64,000 bases of DNA from Phytophthora sp. 'mugwort' (Eukaryota; Oomycota; Peronosporomycetes; Peronosporales; Peronosporaceae), in assembly GCA_033558025.1 (NCBI GenBank), contig JAUCEF010000013.1, forward strand, positions 923,001-987,000, given 5' to 3'. Below, in pieces: positions 11,015-23,848 of the stretch; position 1 is the stretch's first letter; each line of letters opens with the position of its first letter. A model generated the notes under the pieces. The model saw only the letters and a list, made by a program, of their open reading frames with translations, searched no databases and was not told the origin of the DNA. A program made the position numbers and the translations under genes.

Positions 11015-11500
11015 CTTCTTTTGATCTTCGAATCCGTTGATGTCACACCCCTGTGTCGCTTCGTTTAAGACGAACGCTGTGCCCGACTGTTCACAGCACA
11101 CACCCCGCGCGCTGCCGCCTTGTCGCCATGGCTAGACTTCAAACAAGACGACCGTCGCTGACGGGGCTTGACCTCGGGCCCTCGTCGGTGGCGTGGCCCA
11201 TTTCGTTGACAGATCCGCTGAGATGACACGTCTGGCATGTCGACCGAGTCCATGCTCGGCGTGGACCTGCTGCGGTGCGGTATGAATCGGTGGAGTGGCG
11301 TGGTGGCGGCATAGAATAGCGATCGCATGCGGCGGTCGTGGTGGGTTCCAGCACGGGTTTGAGGATGCAAGGTAGCGAAGAGGGTGTGAGCCAGGGCGTG
11401 CCGGCGCAGCAGGACGTGGTGTAGCGTGTGTCGGATGTGTGGCTGTGTGTAGATGCGTTTATTTGTTCGTTTTTGGAGATGAGTGCGTTCTTTGAACGGA

Positions 11501-11572
11501 TTCTCGTTAGTATAGTGGTTAGTATACCCGCCTGTCACGCGGGTGACCCGGGTTCAATTCCCGGACGGGAAG
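11501..11572 (+). tRNA. trnD-GUC: tRNA-Asp (GTC), array 1 copy 20
   Basis: Canonical gene; ggAgatg leader, ccgT trailer. Confidence 0.97.
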
Positions 11573-12058
11573 CTTCTTTTGATCTTCGAATCCGTTGATG
11601 TCACACCCCTGTGTCGCTTCGTTTAAGACGAACGCTGTGCCCGACTGTTCACAGCACACACCCCGCGCGCTGCCGCCTTGTCGCCATTGCTAGACTTCAA
11701 ACAAGACGACCGTCGCTGACGGGGCTTGACCTCGGGCCCTCGTCGGTGGCGTGGCCCATTTCGTTGACAGATCCGCTGAGATGACACGTCTGGCATGTCG
11801 ACCGAGTCCATGCTCGGCGTGGACCTGCTGCGGTGCGGTATGAATCGGTGGAGTGGCGTGGTGGCGGCATAGAATAGCGATCGCATGCGGCGGTCGTGGT
11901 GGGTTCCAGCACGGGTTTGAGGATGCAAGGTAGCGAAGAGGGTGTGAGCCAGGGCGTGCCGGCGCAGCAGGACGTGGTGTAGCGTGTGTCGGATGTGTGG
12001 CTGTGTGTAGATGCGTTTATTTGTTCGTTTTTGGCGATGAGTGCGTTCTTTGAACGGA

Positions 12059-12130
12059 TTCTCGTTAGTATAGTGGTTAGTATACCCGCCTGTCACGCGG
12101 GTGACCCGGGTTCAATTCCCGGACGGGAAG
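12059..12130 (+). tRNA. trnD-GUC: tRNA-Asp (GTC), array 1 copy 21
   Basis: Canonical gene; ccgA trailer. Confidence 0.97.
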
Positions 12131-12616
12131 CTTCTTTTGATCTTCGAATCCGATGATGTCACACCCCTGTGTCGCTTCGTTTAAGACGAACGCTGTGCCC
12201 GACTGTTCACAGCACACACCCCGCGCGCTGCCGCCTTGTCGCCATTGCTAGACTTCAAACAAGACGACCGTCGCTGACGGGGCTTGACCTCGGGCCCTCG
12301 TCGGTGGCGTGGCCCATTTCGTTGACAGATCCGCTGAGATGACACGTCTGGCATGTCGACCGAGTCCATGCTCGGCGTGGACCTGCTGCGGTGCGGTATG
12401 AATCGGTGGAGTGGCGTGGTGGCGGCATAGAATAGCGATCGCATGCGGCGGTCGTGGTGGGTTCCAGCACGGGTTTGAGGATGCAAGGTAGCGAAGAGGG
12501 TGTGAGCCAGGGCGTGCCGGCGCAGCAGGACGTGGTGTAGCGTGTGTCGGATGTGTGGCTGTGTGTAGATGCGTTTATTTGTTCGTTTTTGGCGATGTGT
12601 GCGTTCTTTGAACGGA

Positions 12617-12688
12617 TTCTCGTTAGTATAGTGGTTAGTATACCCGCCTGTCACGCGGGTGACCCGGGTTCAATTCCCGGACGGGAAG
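12617..12688 (+). tRNA. trnD-GUC: tRNA-Asp (GTC), array 1 copy 22
   Basis: Canonical gene; leader allele gatgTgtgcg as in copy 19; ccgT trailer. Confidence 0.97.
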
Positions 12689-13174
12689 CTTCTTTTGATC
12701 TTCGAATCCGTTGATGTCACACCCCTGTGTCGCTTCGTTTAAGACGAACGCTGTGCCCGACTGTTCACAGCACACACCCCGCGCGCTGCCGCCTTGTCGC
12801 CATGGCTAGACTTCAAACAAGACGACCGTCGCTGACGGGGCTTGACCTCGGGCCCTCGTCGGTGGCGTGGCCCATTTCGTTGACAGATCCGCTGAGATGA
12901 CACGTCTGGCATGTCGACCGAGTCCATGCTCGGCGTGGACCTGCTGCGGTGCGGTATGAATCGGTGGAGTGGCGTGGTGGCGGCATAGAATAGCGATCGC
13001 ATGCGGCGGTCGTGGTGGGTTCCAGCACGGGTTTGAGGATGCAAGGTAGCGAAGAGGGTGTGAGCCAGGGCGTGCCGGCGCAGCAGGACGTGGTGTAGCG
13101 TGTGTCGGATGTGTGGCTGTGTGTAGATGCGTTTATTTGTTCGTTTTTGGCGATGAGTGCGTTCTTTGAACGGA

Positions 13175-13246
13175 TTCTCGTTAGTATAGTGGTTAGTATA
13201 CCCGCCTGTCACGCGGGTGACCCGGGTTCAATTCCCGGACGGGAAG
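13175..13246 (+). tRNA. trnD-GUC: tRNA-Asp (GTC), array 1 copy 23
   Basis: Canonical gene; ccgT trailer. Confidence 0.97.
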
Positions 13247-13732
13247 CTTCTTTTGATCTTCGAATCCGTTGATGTCACACCCCTGTGTCGCTTCGTTTAA
13301 GACGAACGCTGTGCCCGACTGTTCACAGCACACACCCCGCGCGCTGCCGCCTTGTCGCCATGGCTAGACTTCAAACAAGACGACCGTCGCTGACGGGGCT
13401 TGACCTCGGGCCCTCGTCGGTGGCGTGGCCCATTTCGTTGACAGATCCGCTGAGATGACACGTCTGGCATGTCGACCGAGTCCATGCTCGGCGTGGACCT
13501 GCTGCGGTGCGGTATGAATCGGTGGAGTGGCGTGGTGGCGGCATAGAATAGCGATCGCATGCGGCGGTCGTGGTGGGTTCCAGCACGGGTTTGAGGATGC
13601 AAGGTAGCGAAGAGGGTGTGAGCCAGGGCGTGCCGGCGCAGCAGGACGTGGTGTAGCGTGTGTCGGATGTGTGGCTGTGTGTAGATGCGTTTATTTGTTC
13701 GTTTTTGGAGATGAGTGCGTTCTTTGAACGGA

Positions 13733-13804
13733 TTCTCGTTAGTATAGTGGTTAGTATACCCGCCTGTCACGCGGGTGACCCGGGTTCAATTCCCGGACGG
13801 GAAG
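13733..13804 (+). tRNA. trnD-GUC: tRNA-Asp (GTC), array 1 copy 24
   Basis: Canonical gene; ggAgatg leader, ccgT trailer. Confidence 0.97.
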
Positions 13805-14290
13805 CTTCTTTTGATCTTCGAATCCGTTGATGTCACACCCCTGTGTCGCTTCGTTTAAGACGAACGCTGTGCCCGACTGTTCACAGCACACACCCCGCGC
13901 GCTGCCGCCTTGTCGCCATGGCTAGACTTCAAACAAGACGACCGTCGCTGACGGGGCTTGACCTCGGGCCCTCGTCGATGGCGTGGCCCATTTCGTTGAC
14001 AGATCCGCTGAGATGACACGTCTGGCATGTCGACCGAGTCCATGCTCGGCGTGGACCTGCTGCGGTGCGGTATGAATCGGTGGAGTGGCGTGGTGGCGGC
14101 ATAGAATAGCGATCGCATGCGGCGGTCGTGGTGGGTTCCAGCACGGGTTTGAGGATGCAAGGTAGCGAAGAGGGTGTGAGCCAGGGCGTGCCGGCGCAGC
14201 AGGACGTGGTGTAGCGTGTGTCGGATGTGTGGCTGTGTGTAGATGCGTTTATTTGTTTGTTTTTGGCGATGAGTGCGTTCTTTGAACGGA

Positions 14291-14362
14291 TTCTCGTTAG
14301 TATAGTGGTTAGTATACCCGCCTGTCACGCGGGTGACCCGGGTTCAATTCCCGGACGGGAAG
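14291..14362 (+). tRNA. trnD-GUC: tRNA-Asp (GTC), array 1 copy 25
   Basis: Canonical gene; upstream allele tttgtTtg; ccgT trailer. Confidence 0.97.
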
Positions 14363-14848
14363 CTTCTTTTGATCTTCGAATCCGTTGATGTCACACCCCT
14401 GTGTCGCTTCGTTTAAGACGAACGCTGTGCCCGACTGTTCACAGCACACACCCCGCGCGCTGCCGCCTTGTCGCCATTGCTAGACTTCAGACAAGACGAC
14501 CGTCGCTGACGGGGCTTGACCTCGGGCCCTCGTCGATGGCGTGGCCCATTTCGTTGACAGATCCGCTGAGATGACACGTCTGGCATGTCGACCGAGTCCA
14601 TGCTCGGCGTGGACCTGCTGCGGTGCGGTATGAATCGGTGGAGTGGCGTGGTGGCGGCATAGAATAGCGATCGCATGCGGCGGTCGTGGTGGGTTCCAGC
14701 ACGGGTTTGAGGATGCAAGGTAGCGAAGAGGGTGTGAGCCAGGGCGTGCCGGCGCAGCAGGACGTGGTGTAGCGTGTGTCGGATGTGTGGCTGTGTGTAG
14801 ATGCGTTTATTTGTTCGTTTTTGGCGATGAGTGCGTTCTTTGAACGGA

Positions 14849-14920
14849 TTCTCGTTAGTATAGTAGTTAGTATACCCGCCTGTCACGCGGGTGACCCGGG
14901 TTCAATTCCCGGACGGGAAG
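14849..14920 (+). tRNA. trnD-GUC: tRNA-Asp (GTC), array 1 copy 26, G18A variant
   Basis: The D loop reads AGTAGTTAG instead of AGTGGTTAG (A at 14865). This changes G18, a near-invariant base that pairs with position 55 to hold the tRNA elbow, and it also alters the A box. The rest is canonical, so this copy may be transcribed but is likely less stable. ccgA trailer; cttcaGac spacer allele. Confidence 0.85.
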
Positions 14921-15406
14921 CTTCTTTTGATCTTCGAATCCGATGATGTCACACCCCTGTGTCGCTTCGTTTAAGACGAACGCTGTGCCCGACTGTTCAC
15001 AGCACACACCCCGCGCGCTGCCGCCTTGTCGCCATGGCTAGACTTCAAACAAGACGACCGTCGCTGACGGGGCTTGACCTCGGGCCCTCGTCGGTGGCGT
15101 GGCCCATTTCGTTGACAGATCCGCTGAGATGACACGTCTGGCATGTCGACCGAGTCCATGCTCGGCGTGGACCTGCTGCGGTGCGGTATGAATCGGTGGA
15201 GTGGCGTGGTGGCGGCATAGAATAGCGATCGCATGCGGCGGTCGTGGTGGGTTCCAGCACGGGTTTGAGGATGCAAGGTAGCGAAGAGGGTGTGAGCCAG
15301 GGCGTGCCGGCGCAGCAGGACGTGGTGTAGCGTGTGTCGGATGTGTGGCTGTGTGTAGATGCGTTTATTTGTTCGTTTTTGGCGATGAGTGCGTTCTTTG
15401 AACGGA

Positions 15407-15478
15407 TTCTCGTTAGTATAGTGGTTAGTATACCCGCCTGTCACGCGGGTGACCCGGGTTCAATTCCCGGACGGGAAG
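15407..15478 (+). tRNA. trnD-GUC: tRNA-Asp (GTC), array 1 copy 27
   Basis: Canonical gene; ccgA trailer. Confidence 0.97.
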
Positions 15479-15964
15479 CTTCTTTTGATCTTCGAATCCG
15501 ATGATGTCACACCCCTGTGTCGCTTCGTTTAAGACGAACGCTGTGCCCGACTGTTCACAGCACACACCCCGCGCGCTGCCGCCTTGTCGCCATTGCTAGA
15601 CTTCAAACAAGACGACCGTCGCTGACGGGGCTTGACCTCGGGCCCTCGTCGGTGGCGTGGCCCATTTCGTTGACAGATCCGCTGAGATGACACGTCTGGC
15701 ATGTCGACCGAGTCCATGCTCGGCGTGGACCTGCTGCGGTGCGGTATGAATCGGTGGAGTGGCGTGGTGGCGGCATAGAATAGCGATCGCATGCGGCGGT
15801 CGTGGTGGGTTCCAGCACGGGTTTGAGGATGCAAGGTAGCGAAGAGGGTGTGAGCCAGGGCGTGCCGGCGCAGCAGGACGTGGTGTAGCGTGTGTCGGAT
15901 GTGTGGCTGTGTGTAGATGCGTTTATTTGTTCGTTTTTGGCGATGAGTGCGTTCTTTGAACGGA

Positions 15965-16036
15965 TTCTCGTTAGTATAGTGGTTAGTATACCCGCCTGTC
16001 ACGCGGGTGACCCGGGTTCAATTCCCGGACGGGAAG
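15965..16036 (+). tRNA. trnD-GUC: tRNA-Asp (GTC), array 1 copy 28
   Basis: Canonical gene; ccgT trailer. Confidence 0.97.
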
Positions 16037-16522
16037 CTTCTTTTGATCTTCGAATCCGTTGATGTCACACCCCTGTGTCGCTTCGTTTAAGACGAACGCT
16101 GTGCCCGACTGTTCACAGCACACACCCCGCGCGCTGCCGCCTTGTCGCCATGGCTAGACTTCAAACAAGACGACCGTCGCTGACGGGGCTTGACCTCGGG
16201 CCCTCGTCGGTGGCGTGGCCCATTTCGTTGACAGATCCGCTGAGATGACACGTCTGGCATGTCGACCGAGTCCATGCTCGGCGTGGACCTGCTGCGGTGC
16301 GGTATGAATCGGTGGAGTGGCGTGGTGGCGGCATAGAATAGCGATCGCATGCGGCGGTCGTGGTGGGTTCCAGCACGGGTTTGAGGATGCAAGGTAGCGA
16401 AGAGGGTGTGAGCCAGGGCGTGCCGGCGCAGCAGGACGTGGTGTAGCGTGTGTCGGATGTGTGGCTGTGTGTAGATGCGTTTATTTGTTCGTTTTTGGAG
16501 ATGAGTGCGTTCTTTGAACGGA

Positions 16523-16594
16523 TTCTCGTTAGTATAGTGGTTAGTATACCCGCCTGTCACGCGGGTGACCCGGGTTCAATTCCCGGACGGGAAG
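16523..16594 (+). tRNA. trnD-GUC: tRNA-Asp (GTC), array 1 copy 29
   Basis: Canonical gene; ggAgatg leader, ccgT trailer; same alleles as copy 30. Confidence 0.97.
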
Positions 16595-17080
16595 CTTCTT
16601 TTGATCTTCGAATCCGTTGATGTCACACCCCTGTGTCGCTTCGTTTAAGACGAACGCTGTGCCCGACTGTTCACAGCACACACCCCGCGCGCTGCCGCCT
16701 TGTCGCCATGGCTAGACTTCAAACAAGACGACCGTCGCTGACGGGGCTTGACCTCGGGCCCTCGTCGGTGGCGTGGCCCATTTCGTTGACAGATCCGCTG
16801 AGATGACACGTCTGGCATGTCGACCGAGTCCATGCTCGGCGTGGACCTGCTGCGGTGCGGTATGAATCGGTGGAGTGGCGTGGTGGCGGCATAGAATAGC
16901 GATCGCATGCGGCGGTCGTGGTGGGTTCCAGCACGGGTTTGAGGATGCAAGGTAGCGAAGAGGGTGTGAGCCAGGGCGTGCCGGCGCAGCAGGACGTGGT
17001 GTAGCGTGTGTCGGATGTGTGGCTGTGTGTAGATGCGTTTATTTGTTCGTTTTTGGAGATGAGTGCGTTCTTTGAACGGA

Positions 17081-17152
17081 TTCTCGTTAGTATAGTGGTT
17101 AGTATACCCGCCTGTCACGCGGGTGACCCGGGTTCAATTCCCGGACGGGAAG
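17081..17152 (+). tRNA. trnD-GUC: tRNA-Asp (GTC), array 1 copy 30
   Basis: Canonical gene; ggAgatg leader, ccgT trailer. This is the last ggAgatg unit in the window. Confidence 0.97.
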
Positions 17153-17638
17153 CTTCTTTTGATCTTCGAATCCGTTGATGTCACACCCCTGTGTCGCTTC
17201 GTTTAAGACGAACGCTGTGCCCGACTGTTCACAGCACACACCCCGCGCGCTGCCGCCTTGTCGCCATGGCTAGACTTCAAACAAGACGACCGTCGCTGAC
17301 GGGGCTTGACCTCGGGCCCTCGTCGATGGCGTGGCCCATTTCGTTGACAGATCCGCTGAGATGACACGTCTGGCATGTCGACCGAGTCCATGCTCGGCGT
17401 GGACCTGCTGCGGTGCGGTATGAATCGGTGGAGTGGCGTGGTGGCGGCATAGAATAGCGATCGCATGCGGCGGTCGTGGTGGGTTCCAGCACGGGTTTGA
17501 GGATGCAAGGTAGCGAAGAGGGTGTGAGCCAGGGCGTGCCGGCGCAGCAGGACGTGGTGTAGCGTGTGTCGGATGTGTGGCTGTGTGTAGATGCGTTTAT
17601 TTGTTCGTTTTTGGCGATGAGTGCGTTCTTTGAACGGA

Positions 17639-17710
17639 TTCTCGTTAGTATAGTGGTTAGTATACCCGCCTGTCACGCGGGTGACCCGGGTTCAATTCCC
17701 GGACGGGAAG
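17639..17710 (+). tRNA. trnD-GUC: tRNA-Asp (GTC), array 1 copy 31
   Basis: Canonical gene; ccgT trailer; spacer allele gtcgAtggc. Confidence 0.97.
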
Positions 17711-18196
17711 CTTCTTTTGATCTTCGAATCCGTTGATGTCACACCCCTGTGTCGCTTCGTTTAAGACGAACGCTGTGCCCGACTGTTCACAGCACACACC
17801 CCGCGCGCTGCCGCCTTGTCGCCATTGCTAGACTTCAGACAAGACGACCGTCGCTGACGGGGCTTGACCTCGGGCCCTCGTCGATGGCGTGGCCCATTTC
17901 GTTGACAGATCCGCTGAGATGACACGTCTGGCATGTCGACCGAGTCCATGCTCGGCGTGGACCTGCTGCGGTGCGGTATGAATCGGTGGAGTGGCGTGGT
18001 GGCGGCATAGAATAGCGATCGCATGCGGCGGTCGTGGTGGGTTCCAGCACGGGTTTGAGGATGCAAGGTAGCGAAGAGGGTGTGAGCCAGGGCGTGCCGG
18101 CGCAGCAGGACGTGGTGTAGCGTGTGTCGGATGTGTGGCTGTGTGTAGATGCGTTTATTTGTTCGTTTTTGGCGATGAGTGCGTTCTTTGAACGGA

Positions 18197-18268
18197 TTCT
18201 CGTTAGTATAGTAGTTAGTATACCCGCCTGTCACGCGGGTGACCCGGGTTCAATTCCCGGACGGGAAG
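18197..18268 (+). tRNA. trnD-GUC: tRNA-Asp (GTC), array 1 copy 32, G18A variant
   Basis: G18A in the D loop (18213), with the ccgA trailer and cttcaGac spacer allele, the same haplotype as copy 26. Confidence 0.85.
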
Positions 18269-18754
18269 CTTCTTTTGATCTTCGAATCCGATGATGTCAC
18301 ACCCCTGTGTCGCTTCGTTTAAGACGAACGCTGTGCCCGACTGTTCACAGCACACACCCCGCGCGCTGCCGCCTTGTCGCCATGGCTAGACTTCAAACAA
18401 GACGACCGTCGCTGACGGGGCTTGACCTCGGGCCCTCGTCGGTGGCGTGGCCCATTTCGTTGACAGATCCGCTGAGATGACACGTCTGGCATGTCGACCG
18501 AGTCCATGCTCGGCGTGGACCTGCTGCGGTGCGGTATGAATCGGTGGAGTGGCGTGGTGGCGGCATAGAATAGCGATCGCATGCGGCGGTCGTGGTGGGT
18601 TCCAGCACGGGTTTGAGGATGCAAGGTAGCGAAGAGGGTGTGAGCCAGGGCGTGCCGGCGCAGCAGGACGTGGTGTAGCGTGTGTCGGATGTGTGGCTGT
18701 GTGTAGATGCGTTTATTTGTTCGTTTTTGGCGATGAGTGCGTTCTTTGAACGGA

Positions 18755-18826
18755 TTCTCGTTAGTATAGTAGTTAGTATACCCGCCTGTCACGCGGGTGA
18801 CCCGGGTTCAATTCCCGGACGGGAAG
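18755..18826 (+). tRNA. trnD-GUC: tRNA-Asp (GTC), array 1 copy 33, G18A variant
   Basis: G18A (18771) with the ccgA trailer, but the spacer is the cttcaAac type: a recombinant of the copy 26 haplotype. Confidence 0.85.
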
Positions 18827-19312
18827 CTTCTTTTGATCTTCGAATCCGATGATGTCACACCCCTGTGTCGCTTCGTTTAAGACGAACGCTGTGCCCGACT
18901 GTTCACAGCACACACCCCGCGCGCTGCCGCCTTGTCGCCATGGCTAGACTTCAAACAAGACGACCGTCGCTGACGGGGCTTGACCTCGGGCCCTCGTCGG
19001 TGGCGTGGCCCATTTCGTTGACAGATCCGCTGAGATGACACGTCTGGCATGTCGACCGAGTCCATGCTCGGCGTGGACCTGCTGCGGTGCGGTATGAATC
19101 GGTGGAGTGGCGTGGTGGCGGCATAGAATAGCGATCGCATGCGGCGGTCGTGGTGGGTTCCAGCACGGGTTTGAGGATGCAAGGTAGCGAAGAGGGTGTG
19201 AGCCAGGGCGTGCCGGCGCAGCAGGACGTGGTGTAGCGTGTGTCGGATGTGTGGCTGTGTGTAGATGCGTTTATTTGTTCGTTTTTGGCGATGAGTGCGT
19301 TCTTTGAACGGA

Positions 19313-19384
19313 TTCTCGTTAGTATAGTGGTTAGTATACCCGCCTGTCACGCGGGTGACCCGGGTTCAATTCCCGGACGGGAAG
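19313..19384 (+). tRNA. trnD-GUC: tRNA-Asp (GTC), array 1 copy 34
   Basis: Canonical gene; ccgA trailer. Confidence 0.97.
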
Positions 19385-19870
19385 CTTCTTTTGATCTTCG
19401 AATCCGATGATGTCACACCCCTGTGTCGCTTCGTTTAAGACGAACGCTGTGCCCGACTGTTCACAGCACACACCCCGCGCGCTGCCGCCTTGTCGCCATG
19501 GCTAGACTTCAAACAAGACGACCGTCGCTGACGGGGCTTGACCTCGGGCCCTCGTCGATGGCGTGGCCCATTTCGTTGACAGATCCGCTGAGATGACACG
19601 TCTGGCATGTCGACCGAGTCCATGCTCGGCGTGGACCTGCTGCGGTGCGGTATGAATCGGTGGAGTGGCGTGGTGGCGGCATAGAATAGCGATCGCATGC
19701 GGCGGTCGTGGTGGGTTCCAGCACGGGTTTGAGGATGCAAGGTAGCGAAGAGGGTGTGAGCCAGGGCGTGCCGGCGCAGCAGGACGTGGTGTAGCGTGTG
19801 TCGGATGTGTGGCTGTGTGTAGATGCGTTTATTCGTTCGTTTTTGGCGATGAGTGCGTTCTTTGAACGGA

Positions 19871-19942
19871 TTCTCGTTAGTATAGTGGTTAGTATACCCG
19901 CCTGTCACGCGGGTGACCCGGGTTCAATTCCCGGACGGGAAG
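19871..19942 (+). tRNA. trnD-GUC: tRNA-Asp (GTC), array 1 copy 35
   Basis: Canonical gene; upstream allele attCgttcg; ccgA trailer. Confidence 0.97.
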
Positions 19943-20428
19943 CTTCTTTTGATCTTCGAATCCGATGATGTCACACCCCTGTGTCGCTTCGTTTAAGACG
20001 AACGCTGTGCCCGACTGTTCACAGCACACACCCCGCGCGCTGCCGCCTTGTCGCCATGGCTAGACTTCAAACAAGACGACCGTCGCTGACGGGGCTTGAC
20101 CTCGGGCCCTCGTCGATGGCGTGGCCCATTTCGTTGACAGATCCGCTGAGATGACACGTCTGGCATGTCGACCGAGTCCATGCTCGGCGTGGACCTGCTG
20201 CGGTGCGGTATGAATCGGTGGAGTGGCGTGGTGGCGGCATAGAATAGCGATCGCATGCGGCGGTCGTGGTGGGTTCCAGCACGGGTTTGAGGATGCAAGG
20301 TAGCGAAGAGGGTGTGAGCCAGGGCGTGCCGGCGCAGCAGGACGTGGTGTAGCGTGTGTCGGATGTGTGGCTGTGTGTAGATGCGTTTATTTGTTCGTTT
20401 TTGGCGATGAGTGCGTTCTTTGAACGGA

Positions 20429-20500
20429 TTCTCGTTAGTATAGTGGTTAGTATACCCGCCTGTCACGCGGGTGACCCGGGTTCAATTCCCGGACGGGAAG
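20429..20500 (+). tRNA. trnD-GUC: tRNA-Asp (GTC), array 1 copy 36
   Basis: Canonical gene; ccgT trailer. Confidence 0.97.
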
Positions 20501-20986
20501 CTTCTTTTGATCTTCGAATCCGTTGATGTCACACCCCTGTGTCGCTTCGTTTAAGACGAACGCTGTGCCCGACTGTTCACAGCACACACCCCGCGCGCTG
20601 CCGCCTTGTCGCCATTGCTAGACTTCAGACAAGACGACCGTCGCTGACGGGGCTTGACCTCGGGCCCTCGTCGATGGCGTGGCCCATTTCGTTGACAGAT
20701 CCGCTGAGATGACACGTCTGGCATGTCGACCGAGTCCATGCTCGGCGTGGACCTGCTGCGGTGCGGTATGAATCGGTGGAGTGGCGTGGTGGCGGCATAG
20801 AATAGCGATCGCATGCGGCGGTCGTGGTGGGTTCCAGCACGGGTTTGAGGATGCAAGGTAGCGAAGAGGGTGTGAGCCAGGGCGTGCCGGCGCAGCAGGA
20901 CGTGGTGTAGCGTGTGTCGGATGTGTGGCTGTGTGTAGATGCGTTTATTTGTTCGTTTTTGGCGATGAGTGCGTTCTTTGAACGGA

Positions 20987-21058
20987 TTCTCGTTAGTATA
21001 GTAGTTAGTATACCCGCCTGTCACGCGGGTGACCCGGGTTCAATTCCCGGACGGGAAG
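20987..21058 (+). tRNA. trnD-GUC: tRNA-Asp (GTC), array 1 copy 37, G18A variant
   Basis: G18A (21003) with the ccgA trailer. The trailer also has a private change, cttcAaatcc. Confidence 0.85.
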
Positions 21059-21544
21059 CTTCTTTTGATCTTCAAATCCGATGATGTCACACCCCTGTGT
21101 CGCTTCGTTTAAGACGAACGCTGTGCCCGACTGTTCACAGCACACACCCCGCGCGCTGCCGCCTTGTCGCCATGGCTAGACTTCAAACAAGACGACCGTC
21201 GCTGACGGGGCTTGACCTCGGGCCCTCGTCGGTGGCGTGGCCCATTTCGTTGACAGATCCGCTGAGATGACACGTCTGGCATGTCGACCGAGTCCATGCT
21301 CGGCGTGGACCTGCTGCGGTGCGGTATGAATCGGTGGAGTGGCGTGGTGGCGGCATAGAATAGCGATCGCATGCGGCGGTCGTGGTGGGTTCCAGCACGG
21401 GTTTGAGGATGCAAGGTAGCGAAGAGGGTGTGAGCCAGGGCGTGCCGGCGCAGCAGGACGTGGTGTAGCGTGTGTCGGATGTGTGGCTGTGTGTAGATGC
21501 GTTTATTTGTTCGTTTTTGGCGATGAGTGCGTTCTTTGAACGGA

Positions 21545-21616
21545 TTCTCGTTAGTATAGTGGTTAGTATACCCGCCTGTCACGCGGGTGACCCGGGTTCA
21601 ATTCCCGGACGGGAAG
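21545..21616 (+). tRNA. trnD-GUC: tRNA-Asp (GTC), array 1 copy 38
   Basis: Canonical gene; ccgT trailer. Confidence 0.97.
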
Positions 21617-22102
21617 CTTCTTTTGATCTTCGAATCCGTTGATGTCACACCCCTGTGTCGCTTCGTTTAAGACGAACGCTGTGCCCGACTGTTCACAGCA
21701 CACACCCCGCGCGCTGCCGCCTTGTCGCCATGGCTAGACTTCAAACAAGACGACCGTCGCTGACGGGGCTTGACCTCGGGCCCTCGTCGATGGCGTGGCC
21801 CATTTCGTTGACAGATCCGCTGAGATGACACGTCTGGCATGTCGACCGAGTCCATGCTCGGCGTGGACCTGCTGCGGTGCGGTATGAATCGGTGGAGTGG
21901 CGTGGTGGCGGCATAGAATAGCGATCGCATGCGGCGGTCGTGGTGGGTTCCAGCACGGGTTTGAGGATGCAAGGTAGCGAAGAGGGTGTGAGCCAGGGCG
22001 TGCCGGCGCAGCAGGACGTGGTGTAGCGTGTGTCGGATGTGTGGCTGTGTGTAGATGCGTTTATTCGTTCGTTTTTGGCGATGAGTGCGTTCTTTGAACG
22101 GA

Positions 22103-22174
22103 TTCTCGTTAGTATAGTGGTTAGTATACCCGCCTGTCACGCGGGTGACCCGGGTTCAATTCCCGGACGGGAAG
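22103..22174 (+). tRNA. trnD-GUC: tRNA-Asp (GTC), array 1 copy 39
   Basis: Canonical gene; upstream allele attCgttcg; ccgT trailer. Confidence 0.97.
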
Positions 22175-22660
22175 CTTCTTTTGATCTTCGAATCCGTTGA
22201 TGTCACACCCCTGTGTCGCTTCGTTTAAGACGAACGCTGTGCCCGACTGTTCACAGCACACACCCCGCGCGCCGCCGCCTTGTCGCCATTGCTAGACTTC
22301 AAACAAGACGACCGTCGCTGACGGGGCTTGACCTCGGGCCCTCGTCGATGGCGTGGCCCATTTCGTTGACAGATCCGCTGAGATGACACGTCTGGCATGT
22401 CGACCGAGTCCATGCTCGGCGTGGACCTGCTGCGGTGCGGTATGAATCGGTGGAGTGGCGTGGTGGCGGCATAGAATAGCGATCGCATGCGGCGGTCGTG
22501 GTGGGTTCCAGCACGGGTTTGAGGATGCAAGGTAGCGAAGAGGGTGTGAGCCAGGGCGTGCCGGCGCAGCAGGACGTGGTGTAGCGTGTGTCGGATGTGT
22601 GGCTGTGTGTAGATGCGTTTATTTGTTTGTTTTTGGCGATGAGTGCGTTCTTTGAACGGA

Positions 22661-22732
22661 TTCTCGTTAGTATAGTGGTTAGTATACCCGCCTGTCACGC
22701 GGGTGACCCGGGTTCAATTCCCGGACGGGAAG
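22661..22732 (+). tRNA. trnD-GUC: tRNA-Asp (GTC), array 1 copy 40
   Basis: Canonical gene; upstream allele tttgtTtg as in copy 25; ccgT trailer. Confidence 0.97.
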
Positions 22733-23218
22733 CTTCTTTTGATCTTCGAATCCGTTGATGTCACACCCCTGTGTCGCTTCGTTTAAGACGAACGCTGTGC
22801 CCGACTGTTCACAGCACACACCCCGCGCGCTGCCGCCTTGTCGCCATTGCTAGACTTCAGACAAGACGACCGTCGCTGACGGGGCTTGACCTCGGGCCCT
22901 CGTCGATGGCGTGGCCCATTTCGTTGACAGATCCGCTGAGATGACACGTCTGGCATGTCGACCGAGTCCATGCTCGGCGTGGACCTGCTGCGGTGCGGTA
23001 TGAATCGGTGGAGTGGCGTGGTGGCGGCATAGAATAGCGATCGCATGCGGCGGTCGTGGTGGGTTCCAGCACGGGTTTGAGGATGCAAGGTAGCGAAGAG
23101 GGTGTGAGCCAGGGCGTGCCGGCGCAGCAGGACGTGGTGTAGCGTGTGTCGGATGTGTGGCTGTGTGTAGATGCGTTTATTTGTTCGTTTTTGGCGATGA
23201 GTGCGTTCTTTGAACGGA

Positions 23219-23290
23219 TTCTCGTTAGTATAGTAGTTAGTATACCCGCCTGTCACGCGGGTGACCCGGGTTCAATTCCCGGACGGGAAG
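23219..23290 (+). tRNA. trnD-GUC: tRNA-Asp (GTC), array 1 copy 41, G18A variant
   Basis: G18A (23235) with the ccgA trailer and cttcaGac spacer. Confidence 0.85.
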
Positions 23291-23776
23291 CTTCTTTTGA
23301 TCTTCGAATCCGATGATGTCACACCCCTGTGTCGCTTCGTTTAAGACGAACGCTGTGCCCGACTGTTCACAGCACACACCCCGCGCGCTGCCGCCTTGTC
23401 GCCATGGCTAGACTTCAAACAAGACGACCGTCGCTGACGGGGCTTGACCTCGGGCCCTCGTCGGTGGCGTGGCCCATTTCGTTGACAGATCCGCTGAGAT
23501 GACACGTCTGGCATGTCGACCGAGTCCATGCTCGGCGTGGACCTGCTGCGGTGCGGTATGAATCGGTGGAGTGGCGTGGTGGCGGCATAGAATAGCGATC
23601 GCATGCGGCGGTCGTGGTGGGTTCCAGCACGGGTTTGAGGATGCAAGGTAGCGAAGAGGGTGTGAGCCAGGGCGTGCCGGCGCAGCAGGACGTGGTGTAG
23701 CGTGTGTCGGATGTGTGGCTGTGTGTAGATGCGTTTATTTGTTCGTTTTTGGCGATGAGTGCGTTCTTTGAACGGA

Positions 23777-23848
23777 TTCTCGTTAGTATAGTGGTTAGTA
23801 TACCCGCCTGTCACGCGGGTGACCCGGGTTCAATTCCCGGACGGGAAG
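23777..23848 (+). tRNA. trnD-GUC: tRNA-Asp (GTC), array 1 copy 42
   Basis: Canonical gene; ccgT trailer. Confidence 0.97.
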